Assembly (NCBI GenBank): GCA_965228125.1
Contig: OZ245791.1
Span: forward strand, 2,542,001 to 2,606,000
Reading direction: 5' to 3'
Length of the DNA stretch: 64,000 nucleotides
Origin: GWF2-38-69 sp965228125
GTDB taxonomy: Bacteria > Verrucomicrobiota > Lentisphaeria > Victivallales > GWF2-38-69
This document shows, piece after piece, positions 8,408 to 16,642 of this stretch. The position numbers were made by a program, and so were the translations under genes. Within the stretch, counting starts at the first letter, position 1; every line of letters starts with the position of its first letter. The notes below the pieces were generated by a model that had not been told where the DNA came from, ran no database searches, and saw only the letters and a list, made by a program, of their open reading frames with translations.

Positions 8408-9937
8408 ATGGCAGAAGATAGAAAAATTATTATTAACAGTGAGAAACTTGAGACCCGCATTGCTTTGTTAAATGCAGGGAGCCTTGAAGAATATCAGATA
8501 GAAAGGAAGAATAAAGTAAATGTCGTTGACTCGGTTTTTCTTGGAAAAGTAGTCAATATTCAAACTTCCCTTGAAGCTGTTTTTGTCGACATCGGACTTG
8601 AGCAGAATGCTTTCATGCATTTTTCTGATATGATTCCGGCTACATACGACCAAGCAAACCTCAGAAATCCTCAGGAACCTCACAAATACGTAAGGTTAGA
8701 AGATATTCCAGCTAAATTCCCAATAGGCTCCACAATGTTTGTGCAAGTAACCAAAGGGCCGATTGGCACCAAAGGGCCGAGAGTCACATCCAATATTGCC
8801 ATTCCTGGAAGATTCCTAGTCATGCTTCCCTTCTCAGACCATTTAGGAATCTCCAGAAAAATAGAAGATCAAAAAGAAAGAGAAAGACTTCGGAAAATTG
8901 TTCTTAAACTTCCAGTACCAAAAGGAATGGGATTAATTTGCAGAACAAATGCTGAACAAAAGAAAGCTCTATCTTTCAAACGTGAATTTAATATTCTCCT
9001 GGAAAAATGGAAAGCCGCAGAAAAGGCCAGAAAAGAATCCCCAAAACCAAGAATGGTTTATCAGGAACCATCCCTGCTTGAAAAAAGTATAAGGGATCTC
9101 CTGACAGAAGACATCAGCGAAGTCATAGTTGATGACCGCAGTGAATTTGAATATTTGAAAGGCTTCATCAATAAAGTCGCAGGCAAAGGTTTAGCCGATA
9201 AAATTAAACTCCACGCAAAGGCCACGCCTGTCTTTGAATACTACAATGTCGAGGACAAAATAGCCCGTATATTCGAAAGAAAAGTGCAACTGCCAAGCGG
9301 GGGATATATCTGTATTGATGAGACTGAAGCTCTGATAGCTATAGATGTAAATACAGGTTCCACTAGAGGTGTCGGTAACAATTCAAAACTGATTTTAGAA
9401 ACAAATCTTGAGGCAGCCGATGAAGTAGCAAGGCAATTAAGGTTAAGAAATATCGGTGGGCAAGTCGTCATAGACTTTATAGATATGGCTTCTTCCCAGC
9501 ACAATGAAGTAGTCCTTAAAAGAATGAGAAAGCTGCTCAAAAACGACAAGGCAAAAACTCATGTTCTTCCTATTTCTCAATTCGGCCTCATGCAAATGAC
9601 AAGGCAGAGAGATCAACAAAGCCTTCTTGATAGGATTTATGATCCTTGTCCCTACTGTAAAGGGACTGGTAAAGTCAAATCCCCTTTATCTACAAGCGTA
9701 GAAATCCAAAGGCAAATTAAAGAGGTGTTGAAACGCAAAAGTTACGATAAGAATTTGTCTGTTCGGGTTGTTATGAATCCTACAGTTTTGGCTAGGCTCA
9801 AAAATGACGACCAGTGTTTTCTTAGAGAACTGGAAGACAAATACGGCAAAGATTTAAGTTTCAGGGCTGATCCGACGCTGCACATTGAAGAGTTTAAAGT
9901 AATTGACCCTGCCACGGGAGAAAGCTTCTTCAGCTGA
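8408..9937 (+). CDS. rng: Ribonuclease G/E family endoribonuclease
   Basis: This 509-residue enzyme cleaves single-stranded AU-rich RNA in mRNA decay and in maturation of 16S rRNA and tRNA. An S1 RNA-binding domain occupies about residues 38-130. The metal-binding catalytic site includes D313 in DVNTGS and a second aspartate in the DFIDMAS strand. C414 and C417 in CPYCKGTG form the zinc link that joins subunits. The length fits RNase G, or an RNase E lacking the long degradosome scaffold tail. An AGAAGG ribosome site precedes the ATG. The next gene starts 4 bases after the stop, so they form one transcription unit with fmt upstream. Confidence 0.95.
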   Translation: MAEDRKIIINSEKLETRIALLNAGSLEEYQIERKNKVNVVDSVFLGKVVNIQTSLEAVFVDIGLEQNAFMHFSDMIPATYDQANLRNPQEPHKYVRLEDIPAKFPIGSTMFVQVTKGPIGTKGPRVTSNIAIPGRFLVMLPFSDHLGISRKIEDQKERERLRKIVLKLPVPKGMGLICRTNAEQKKALSFKREFNILLEKWKAAEKARKESPKPRMVYQEPSLLEKSIRDLLTEDISEVIVDDRSEFEYLKGFINKVAGKGLADKIKLHAKATPVFEYYNVEDKIARIFERKVQLPSGGYICIDETEALIAIDVNTGSTRGVGNNSKLILETNLEAADEVARQLRLRNIGGQVVIDFIDMASSQHNEVVLKRMRKLLKNDKAKTHVLPISQFGLMQMTRQRDQQSLLDRIYDPCPYCKGTGKVKSPLSTSVEIQRQIKEVLKRKSYDKNLSVRVVMNPTVLARLKNDDQCFLRELEDKYGKDLSFRADPTLHIEEFKVIDPATGESFFS

Positions 9938-9941
9938 CCCT

Positions 9942-11216
9942 ATGAACGTCTGGTATTTTGTTATTCTTACGGTATTTGTGTTCTTTTGGGGTGTTGATGT
10001 CTTACTTGATGTATTGAATCTATCACATCTTAAAAAAACAGGTTTTGTCGTTCCTGCCCTACTTGTTGAAGAAGTTGACGGGGAACAGTTCAAACGAATA
10101 AACCAATACACAGAAGAAAAACTTAAATTTGGGCTCATTCACAAAACTTTTCATAGCCTGATACTTCTCGTCTTTGTCTTTTTGGGAATCATCAACATAT
10201 ATAATAACTTGATTTTCTCGTTGAACTTAAACTACTATGTTAACGGCATTGTTTACCTTTTTGGTTTGATTTTACTGTCTGTATTATTGGAAATCCCGTT
10301 TGCCCTTTACTCGATATTTAAAATAGAGAAAAGGTATGATTTTAATACCATGTCGCTAAAAATTTGGATTATTGATTTTATAAAATCTTTATTTCTGTCA
10401 TTCGTTATTTTCGCAGTATTGATTGGCGTCTCCTTTTTCCTAATGAGAACACTTTTCAACTGGTGGATTTGGGTATGGTTTGCGCTATTGGTTTTCTCTT
10501 TATTTATTATGTATATTTCTCCCTATGTGATAGAGCCTCTATTTAATAAGTTTGTCCCCGTAGAAGACAATGAACTTGTAAGCAAACTTACAGAAATGCT
10601 CAGCATCGCCGGTATAAAAATAAAACGTGTTCTGAAAATTGATGCTTCCAAAAGAACCAAACACACCAACGCCTATTTTAGCGGCATAGGTAAAACAAAA
10701 AGAATAGTCCTCTATGATACATTGCTGGAAAAGTTAAACACTCAGGAAATAGCCGCAGTCATTGCTCACGAAGCAGGACACTGGAAGAAAAAACATATCA
10801 TAAAAAGACTTATACTAATAGAGTCAATATTGTTTATCATATGCGGCATGGCTTATCAGATAATCAACAGCGATTTCATAATAAAGGTTTTTGGGATTCA
10901 TACTAAAGGATTCTATCCAATAGAAACATACTTGCCGTGCATTATCTTTCTCGTTTACTTTCTTTTCAGCTTGACATCATACCCATTTACTCCAATCATG
11001 AACTCTATTTCCAGAGCAGATGAAAAAGAAGCAGATGACTATGCAACAAAACTTTCAAGAAACACAGAGGATTTATCTGCAGCGCTTAAAAAGCTATCGA
11101 CAGACAATCTATCTAACTTGAACCCTCATAGGCTTTATTCTCTCTTTCACTATTCTCACCCTCCGCTTCTGGAGAGGTTGGTTTATCTCGAAAAGATTAA
11201 AAAGAAACTCAGATAA
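9942..11216 (+). CDS. M48 family membrane zinc metallopeptidase (Ste24/CAAX protease-like)
   Basis: This integral membrane protease of about 424 residues has several hydrophobic segments in its first half. It has a zinc site HEAGH at residues 276-280 and a downstream glutamate ligand in EKEADDYA near residue 363. The arrangement, with an N-terminal multi-helix membrane domain and a late HExxH, is that of Ste24-type CAAX proteases; bacterial members are thought to act in membrane protein quality control. The frame stays open to 9903 inside rng, but the ATG at 9942, 4 bases after the rng stop, avoids a long overlap and begins directly with the first membrane segment, so I chose it. The substrate is unknown. 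Confidence 0.92.
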   Translation: MNVWYFVILTVFVFFWGVDVLLDVLNLSHLKKTGFVVPALLVEEVDGEQFKRINQYTEEKLKFGLIHKTFHSLILLVFVFLGIINIYNNLIFSLNLNYYVNGIVYLFGLILLSVLLEIPFALYSIFKIEKRYDFNTMSLKIWIIDFIKSLFLSFVIFAVLIGVSFFLMRTLFNWWIWVWFALLVFSLFIMYISPYVIEPLFNKFVPVEDNELVSKLTEMLSIAGIKIKRVLKIDASKRTKHTNAYFSGIGKTKRIVLYDTLLEKLNTQEIAAVIAHEAGHWKKKHIIKRLILIESILFIICGMAYQIINSDFIIKVFGIHTKGFYPIETYLPCIIFLVYFLFSLTSYPFTPIMNSISRADEKEADDYATKLSRNTEDLSAALKKLSTDNLSNLNPHRLYSLFHYSHPPLLERLVYLEKIKKKLR

Positions 11217-11249
11217 TTTTACGATTCAGGGAGAGATTTCCTTATTCTG

Positions 11250-11396
11250 AGTTACTTACCGTATCAAGCTTGCTCTCTATTCAGTAGGCGTAGAGTTTAG
11301 CTATTTCGCCGCTCTTTCTTTGAACCTTCAGTCAATAGTTGATGTAGTATAGAAGCCCTATGTCCTGACTTCGGCGACATAACCGTGTAAGTAACT
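11250..11396. repeat. 147-bp unit bounded by a perfect 10-bp inverted repeat
   Basis: AGTTACTTAC at 11250-11259 is perfectly repeated in inverse orientation as GTAAGTAACT at 11387-11396. The interior has no gene of meaningful length. It could be a miniature transposable element with terminal repeats or the closing stem of a structured RNA; it lies between the M48 protease gene and a decayed transposase, which favours the former. Confidence 0.45.
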
Positions 11397-11462
11397 TACT
11401 ATCAATATGTACTCAAAAATGCTAGACACTACACTGTTTTCTATTAAAACAATATAATATTC

Positions 11463-11812
11463 TTACTGCAAGCTTGTTACAGGATAAGGAGTTTTGGAAT
11501 ACTCTCTTCCTGTAATTTTATAGATTTTGACAGCTTCGGGAGAAGTGTTTGAGGGGGATGGCGCAGTATTTGCCTGTGGGCTCGTATTCTTGAAGGCGTC
11601 CAGTGGAAGATCGGCTTTATTTTCAGGTCGTGCTTGGATATTCTGAAGCACGCTCCTATCTGCCATAATCCGTGATACGTCCAAGGATATCTTCACCCTT
11701 CATTTCAATGTCATTTATAATGACAGCATGGATACCGTCGAACCTAGAGGCGGAAGCTATTTTTGCTTCGTCAAGTTCTATGTTGGGAACTTCTTGCTTT
11801 CTTCTTTTTTAG
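11463..11812 (-). pseudogene. Decayed IS4/IS1634-type transposase
   Basis: Read leftwards, one frame gives KRRKQEVPNIELDEAKIA and RFDGIHAVIIND, a second frame gives WQIGACFRISKHDLKI followed by IFHWTPSRIRAH, and the first frame resumes with SPEAVKIYKITG and ending TPYPVTSLQ. In that order these are the conserved C-terminal blocks of IS4/IS1634-like DDE transposases, including the region round the catalytic glutamate. A frameshift separates the first two blocks, and the segment between RIRAH and the tail is shortened. The 77-codon open frame here is therefore a fragment of a dead transposase, not a separate gene. Confidence 0.75.
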
Positions 11813-11999
11813 CCGAACTCAGGAACATGGCATGTTTCTATCATTCCTGTCCAAAAGGTTTGTATCTTGGTGGCAGAGCATCCTGATGTTTGAAATAATC
11901 TGGATGGCTCAGGCCATACGACAGACAAAATGCAAACTGCGTTGAGCCCATGCAGGAAAAATTATAGTGTTTACTGAAGCAAATTCAGAGAATAATTGG

Positions 12000-13148
12000 T
12001 CAAAGACTGATATTCTTTTCCGTCTCAGCGTCGAATATGTGTGATTTATCCATTCTGAAATAAAACTTTTGCTTGTCGCCGATTTGGAGATGAGCAGAGG
12101 CTTCCGCATTTATTCTTGACACAAAATCCTGATCATTTACCTTGAAGTAGCAATATGACTCGTTGCCCATCTTTTCGATAAGAGTGATTTCTGCTTCCAA
12201 ACTTTCATTTTTGTTAAGGGCAGATGGTTTTTCTTCAATATTATCCGGCCTGATGCCAAAACACACTTTAGATGAAGAAAAGGAATCTTTGCCTGCCGCA
12301 CTGAAATGCTTTTTGATTTTGGCTGCTCTTTCTTCAGGAATAGTGAACTTCTGTCCGCAGACAGTTGCGGTCAGTTTATTGTCTATTTGTTCCAGAAGCG
12401 CATCTTGGAAGTTCATTGAAGGAGAACCAATGAAACCGGCTACAAATTTGTTTGCAGGGAAATTATACAAATTTAACGGAGTGTCAACCTGTAAAATCAC
12501 TCCTTCCTTAAGCACACAGATTCTGTCTCCCATTGTCATGGCTTCTACTTGGTCATGAGTAACATATATCATGGTAGCTGTCTGGCCTTCCTTTTGAAGT
12601 TCTCTATGCAATTGGACAAGCCTGGCTCTCATTGATACTCTGAGTTTTGCATCAAGATTCGATAGAGGTTCGTCAAAAAGAAACACATCGGGTTTTCTGA
12701 CGATAGCCCTTCCCACAGCAACACGCTGCCTTTGCCCTCCAGACATATCTTTTGGTTTTCTGTCCAGAAGGTGTTCTATTTCGAGTTTGACAGCGGCTTC
12801 TTTCACTCTCTGCTCTATTTCTTTCTTGGGGACTTTAGCCAATTTCAGCCCGAATGCCATGTTGTCGTACACAGTCATGTGTGGGTAAAGGGCATAATTC
12901 TGGAAAACCATAGCGATTTTCCTATCTTTCGGGTCAAGATTATTTACGACTCGCCCTCCAATAGAAATAGTGCCACCGCTGATTTCTTCAAGACCAGCTA
13001 CCATTCTTAGCACTGTTGATTTGGCGCATCCTGAAGGGCCCACAAAAACCATGAATTCGCCGTCTTCTATTTTTAGGTCTATTCCATGTACTGCCTTGAA
13101 GCCATTTGGATAGATTTTCTCGAGTTTTTCAATAATTATCTCAGCCAT
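12000..13148 (-). CDS. Sugar ABC transporter ATPase (MalK/UgpC/MsmK type)
   Basis: This 382-residue ATPase would power the carbohydrate importer encoded upstream at 21.7-24.7 kb. The nucleotide-binding domain has a Walker A at 37-45, a Q-loop FQNYALYP near 82-89, signature MSGGQRQ at 135-141 and Walker B ending in DE at 159-160. A C-terminal OB-fold regulatory domain of the MalK kind follows from about residue 240. The Walker A reads GPSGCAKST, with alanine where glycine normally precedes the lysine. It is the last gene of the long minus-strand operon, 137 bases after the DUF1861 gene. Such ATPases often serve several sugar importers, which would fit its terminal position. Confidence 0.93.
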   Translation of the reverse strand: MAEIIIEKLEKIYPNGFKAVHGIDLKIEDGEFMVFVGPSGCAKSTVLRMVAGLEEISGGTISIGGRVVNNLDPKDRKIAMVFQNYALYPHMTVYDNMAFGLKLAKVPKKEIEQRVKEAAVKLEIEHLLDRKPKDMSGGQRQRVAVGRAIVRKPDVFLFDEPLSNLDAKLRVSMRARLVQLHRELQKEGQTATMIYVTHDQVEAMTMGDRICVLKEGVILQVDTPLNLYNFPANKFVAGFIGSPSMNFQDALLEQIDNKLTATVCGQKFTIPEERAAKIKKHFSAAGKDSFSSSKVCFGIRPDNIEEKPSALNKNESLEAEITLIEKMGNESYCYFKVNDQDFVSRINAEASAHLQIGDKQKFYFRMDKSHIFDAETEKNISL

Positions 13149-13285
13149 TTCCCTATACCTTTTGTTATTTTATTAAAACATTTTAAAAAACAGACTTATT
13201 TTATTCCGCCGGATTTAATTGGCAGATTTATTAATTATCTCATATTCCTCTACTACTTCAACATAACTTTAAAACTAAGTAATTA

Positions 13286-14221
13286 TCAGATAAAAGGATC
13301 TGGAATTTCTATCATTTGTGACTCAGCATCGCTTGTTCCTACGAACAGGTCTGCTTTGCCTTCGCTTTTTCTAATTAACCCTCCTGAAAATACAACATCT
13401 TTCAAGTCAGGAGTCTTAGACGGGCCATCAAGGAACATTTTACGTTCAGCTATTATTTTTATTTCGGATGGTACTTTAGTTTTTGGGTTAAAAGTAAATG
13501 CCGCAGGATAGTAATGCCTGTCTTTATTTGCGTCATACATCGCTACATGAGCAAGAACACCTAGTTTGCCATTTTCTAAAAGGTGTATTTCATTGGCGCC
13601 TAGCCAGTTTTCGTCTGAAATTTGGTCAATGATAGTAGCTTTCATTAAATTTTCGGGCGTAATATTGTCCAGAGAATCAATTTCGACATAACCTATTTTG
13701 CCTCTGCCGCCTAAGGAACCTATTGTGCCTTCAGGGTGTTGAGGCCTGGTGAAAACCCCGATTTTATGATTTTCCAACTGCACCAGTCTAATATCCTTCA
13801 TGCCGTTTGGCCCTACAGCAAATCTCTGTAAATTGAAAATGTCTTTGCCTCTGAAAAAAACAGTCCTCCACCATAGGTTTCCTTTCAGAATCGGGTGATC
13901 AAAGACTTCTACACCGCCTAGTATGAGTTCGTTGTTTATTTTTGCCATACACGGATCCTGGAGTGCCAGTGGAGGTATCTTACCAACCGGTGCCCAAACT
14001 CTATTTTTTTCTTCGAAAAACATCACATGAGAATATTCTGTATCTCTGCCTTCTACTCTTCCTGCAATAATTTTATTTCCATTGCTTAGAAATGGCGCCG
14101 TAATGTTGTAAACATCTTTGTCTCCTACGCCTGTGAAAGCTAGTTTAACAGCATTAAATTTTTTGTTACAAATACTGTCGCGAAACTTAGCGTATATGGC
14201 ATCTACCGTTATTTTTAACAT
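13286..14221 (-). CDS. DUF1861 family protein (beta-propeller-like carbohydrate gene)
   Basis: This is a 311-residue cytoplasmic protein of the DUF1861 family, recognised from ordered blocks: GRVEGRDTE, ILGGVEVF, GPNGMKDIRLV, GGRGKIGY, GANEIHLLENGKLGVLAH and LDGPSKTPDLKDVVFSGGL. The family is linked to glycan-utilisation loci and has a propeller-like pattern comparable with GH130 enzymes, but its reaction is not established. The frame is open further upstream, but the ATG at 14221 has an AGGAG site 6 bases away and lies 14 bases after the GH130 stop, so it is the likely start. It may act on the same mannoside as its GH130 neighbour. Confidence 0.82.
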   Translation of the reverse strand: MLKITVDAIYAKFRDSICNKKFNAVKLAFTGVGDKDVYNITAPFLSNGNKIIAGRVEGRDTEYSHVMFFEEKNRVWAPVGKIPPLALQDPCMAKINNELILGGVEVFDHPILKGNLWWRTVFFRGKDIFNLQRFAVGPNGMKDIRLVQLENHKIGVFTRPQHPEGTIGSLGGRGKIGYVEIDSLDNITPENLMKATIIDQISDENWLGANEIHLLENGKLGVLAHVAMYDANKDRHYYPAAFTFNPKTKVPSEIKIIAERKMFLDGPSKTPDLKDVVFSGGLIRKSEGKADLFVGTSDAESQMIEIPDPFI

Positions 14222-14235
14222 AATTTTCTCCTGAA

Positions 14236-15294
14236 TTATATTCCCAGGTGTTTCCAGAGTTCTTCCAGCGAAATGGTGCCCAAGCACATCTTCTCATCGG
14301 CGGCACCGTAATAAATCCAAAGTTCAGAGTTCTTTATCAATGCCCCGCAGGTGAAAACCACATTGCCGAAAAAGCCTTCTATTTCATACTTTGTTGTTGG
14401 CTGGATGAGAGGTTCCTTGGATTTTGCAAGAATTTTCATCGGGTTATTCATGTCCATCAACAGCACGCCTAGGCAATATCTGCTATTATCGTCAACTCCA
14501 TGATAGACTTCCAGCCAGCCTTTGTCTGTTTTTAAAACAGGGGCTCCGCCTCCGAGTTTCTGCCTGTCCCATGCATCGTTTGAACTGCCCAAAAAATGGC
14601 TATGATCGCCCCAGTACATCAGATTGTCTGACTTGCCGAGCCACATTTCAGGTTTTCCGATATATCTTTGAGCTGGTCTATGCAAAGCAAGATATTTGCC
14701 GTTTACTTTTTCAGGAAAAAAGCAAACATCGCGATTATCAGGCTCAAATATAATTCCCAGCCTTTCAACTGTTTTGAAGTCATCAGTTAGCGCCAGAGCC
14801 GTAGTTATTCCTAAAGAAGACACTGCCGAATAGTTTATGTAGTATCTGCCGTCAATGGGTGTTATTCTGGGATCTTCGATACCGAAAGCTTCGTATTTAG
14901 TTGATGGGAACAGGAACGGCTTTTCATCGATTGTGAAATCAACTCCGTTTTTGCTTCTGGCTAATCTCAGGTGCGACAGGGAAGTTAAATAAACCTTGAA
15001 AGGATCTTTCTTTTCTGAAATACACCTTGAATCTGAAAAATTATATTGAGGGTCGTTTCTGTCAAAACTCCTGATAGTCAGTTCCCATTTACCGTCTTTT
15101 TCTTCAAGCAATGGGATATTAATGGTATCTGGATCATCGGAAATGGCGCTTTCTGCAACTCTTACAAGAAGTATGATCTCTTTGTTAAATTCTGCTACTC
15201 CTGCATTGAAAGTGCATTCGACTTTAAAACCGGGGCGGCTTGGTTTAATATCTTTGGGAGAAATCAGTGGATTCTTTTCATGTCTTTTTATCAT
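14236..15294 (-). CDS. GH130 family glycoside phosphorylase/hydrolase
   Basis: This 352-residue cytoplasmic protein has a five-bladed propeller pattern typical of GH130, with the hallmark GIEDPRIT block near residue 137, an earlier F-N-A-G-V start block, and late HGVDDNSRY and YYGAADE strands. Members cleave beta-mannosides by phosphorolysis, releasing mannose 1-phosphate, or in some subgroups by hydrolysis. Which bond is cut (Man-Glc, Man-Man or Man-GlcNAc) cannot be decided here. It lies inside the transporter operon, 19 bases after the lipoprotein gene. A second, shorter GH130 is near the operon's start, so two linkages or chain lengths may be handled. Confidence 0.9.
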   Translation of the reverse strand: MIKRHEKNPLISPKDIKPSRPGFKVECTFNAGVAEFNKEIILLVRVAESAISDDPDTINIPLLEEKDGKWELTIRSFDRNDPQYNFSDSRCISEKKDPFKVYLTSLSHLRLARSKNGVDFTIDEKPFLFPSTKYEAFGIEDPRITPIDGRYYINYSAVSSLGITTALALTDDFKTVERLGIIFEPDNRDVCFFPEKVNGKYLALHRPAQRYIGKPEMWLGKSDNLMYWGDHSHFLGSSNDAWDRQKLGGGAPVLKTDKGWLEVYHGVDDNSRYCLGVLLMDMNNPMKILAKSKEPLIQPTTKYEIEGFFGNVVFTCGALIKNSELWIYYGAADEKMCLGTISLEELWKHLGI

Positions 15295-15313
15295 AGAATT
15301 GGGCCGAGTAAAA

Positions 15314-16627
15314 TTAATTTAAGTTGCTGGTTTGTAAAAATTTGTGTAATTTTGACGATGCGGGAGGGCATATTTCTATAGCCTGAAGAGATATTAAACA
15401 CTCAATAGTGGATTCTGCTCCGGAGTTTTTATTGCAATTATCTGCTGAGTCGATACCATCAAATACAAGGCCTGTTTCTGGGTAATACATTGGTGTTTTT
15501 GCTGGGTTGTTGCCAAAAAACCATTTTGCCAGTTCGACTGCCTGTTCAGCGTACTTGTTGTCCCCTGTTTGATTGTAAGCCTCGAGGCAAGCCAGAATCA
15601 TAGGCCTCATTGCGTATGCGATTTGTTCGAATTTCTTTGAGTCTATGAATGAAACTATGCCGTTTTCTTTTTTGAGGCTGAACTCTTTCAAGTAATCGAT
15701 GCCCATCAGATATTTCTGAAAATGGTTTATTTCAAGCATTGCTGATTTAGTGTATTTGTCATTTTGGAGCTCTTTTCCTGCCATAAGCAAGGCATAGGCC
15801 TGATTGTTGCCCCATCCATGCCAGATATTCTCCCAAGACATGAGAGCACCGAAAGTTTCAGCGTTGCTATCATCTATTTGCATGACGGCTAACCCATCTG
15901 CCAGCCGTGCTATCATTGGTTCTAGTGTAGGGTCTTTTTCAATTTTTTTATGATAGAAGCAAAGCGACATCAGAATAAGGGCTGATTGATCTGCAGCGTG
16001 GTTGGGCAGCCATCCTGCAACCTTTATTCCGTTAACTTCTTCCACGTTGCCTTCAAGCTTTATATCTTTCTTGACTGTGGCGACAGTTAACTTCAGAGTT
16101 TTACTGATTCTTTCTGCCAATTCAGGGTCTTTCTGTTCCATCAAAGGATAGATATAACCAAGGAAGCACATCGCGCGCCATGTCCACCAATTTGGTTCAG
16201 CCTTACTGGTAACGCCTTCTTTGTTTATCGACAGGTCTTCATAAACGAAGTTGTAGAAATATCCGTTTTCAGCGTGAAGATAAAGTACAAATTCAGCCAT
16301 CCTTTTGATTTTTTCCAGATATTCTTCTTTGCCTGTAGTCTGATAGTAGGAGTCGTAAAATACTCCGGCTCTGGCGACATCGTCTATACAGGAAATCCCT
16401 TCTCCAGGTGCTTCCGTCCATTTATCATAGGGATAGTCGCAATATATATGAACAATAAGTGAATTTCTGCCATTTGGAAGTTTCACGTCCTGACATAGGA
16501 AATCCAGATGCGCCGGATTGACAAGACTGTCTTTTGTTTCTATTTTCTCAGCAGGAGTTTGAGCCGTATTGCAACCATAGCACGAGGCTAATATTGCAAT
16601 AAGACATATCCCAATTGATTTCTTCAT
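15314..16627 (-). CDS. Lipoprotein with (alpha/alpha)-barrel glycosidase-like fold
   Basis: This 437-residue protein has a lipoprotein signal peptide ending in a SCYGC lipobox, with the lipidated cysteine at residue 19. The rest is helical with repeated motifs typical of six-hairpin glycosidases: GEGISCIDDVARAG near residues 76-89, WWTWRAMCFLGYIYP, and NMWHGWGN-like and AMRPMILACLEAY helices. No known GH family is clear to me, and the catalytic acid cannot be named with confidence. The gene is 15 bases after the second large glycosidase-like gene, and it probably trims or binds glycans at the cell envelope before import. Confidence 0.7.
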   Translation of the reverse strand: MKKSIGICLIAILASCYGCNTAQTPAEKIETKDSLVNPAHLDFLCQDVKLPNGRNSLIVHIYCDYPYDKWTEAPGEGISCIDDVARAGVFYDSYYQTTGKEEYLEKIKRMAEFVLYLHAENGYFYNFVYEDLSINKEGVTSKAEPNWWTWRAMCFLGYIYPLMEQKDPELAERISKTLKLTVATVKKDIKLEGNVEEVNGIKVAGWLPNHAADQSALILMSLCFYHKKIEKDPTLEPMIARLADGLAVMQIDDSNAETFGALMSWENIWHGWGNNQAYALLMAGKELQNDKYTKSAMLEINHFQKYLMGIDYLKEFSLKKENGIVSFIDSKKFEQIAYAMRPMILACLEAYNQTGDNKYAEQAVELAKWFFGNNPAKTPMYYPETGLVFDGIDSADNCNKNSGAESTIECLISLQAIEICPPASSKLHKFLQTSNLN

Positions 16628-16642
16628 AGTTTCATGAACCTT

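Noticed and set aside
13086..13511. 141-codon plus-strand frame
   Set aside because: It lies opposite the ATPase and DUF1861 genes and shows no protein pattern.
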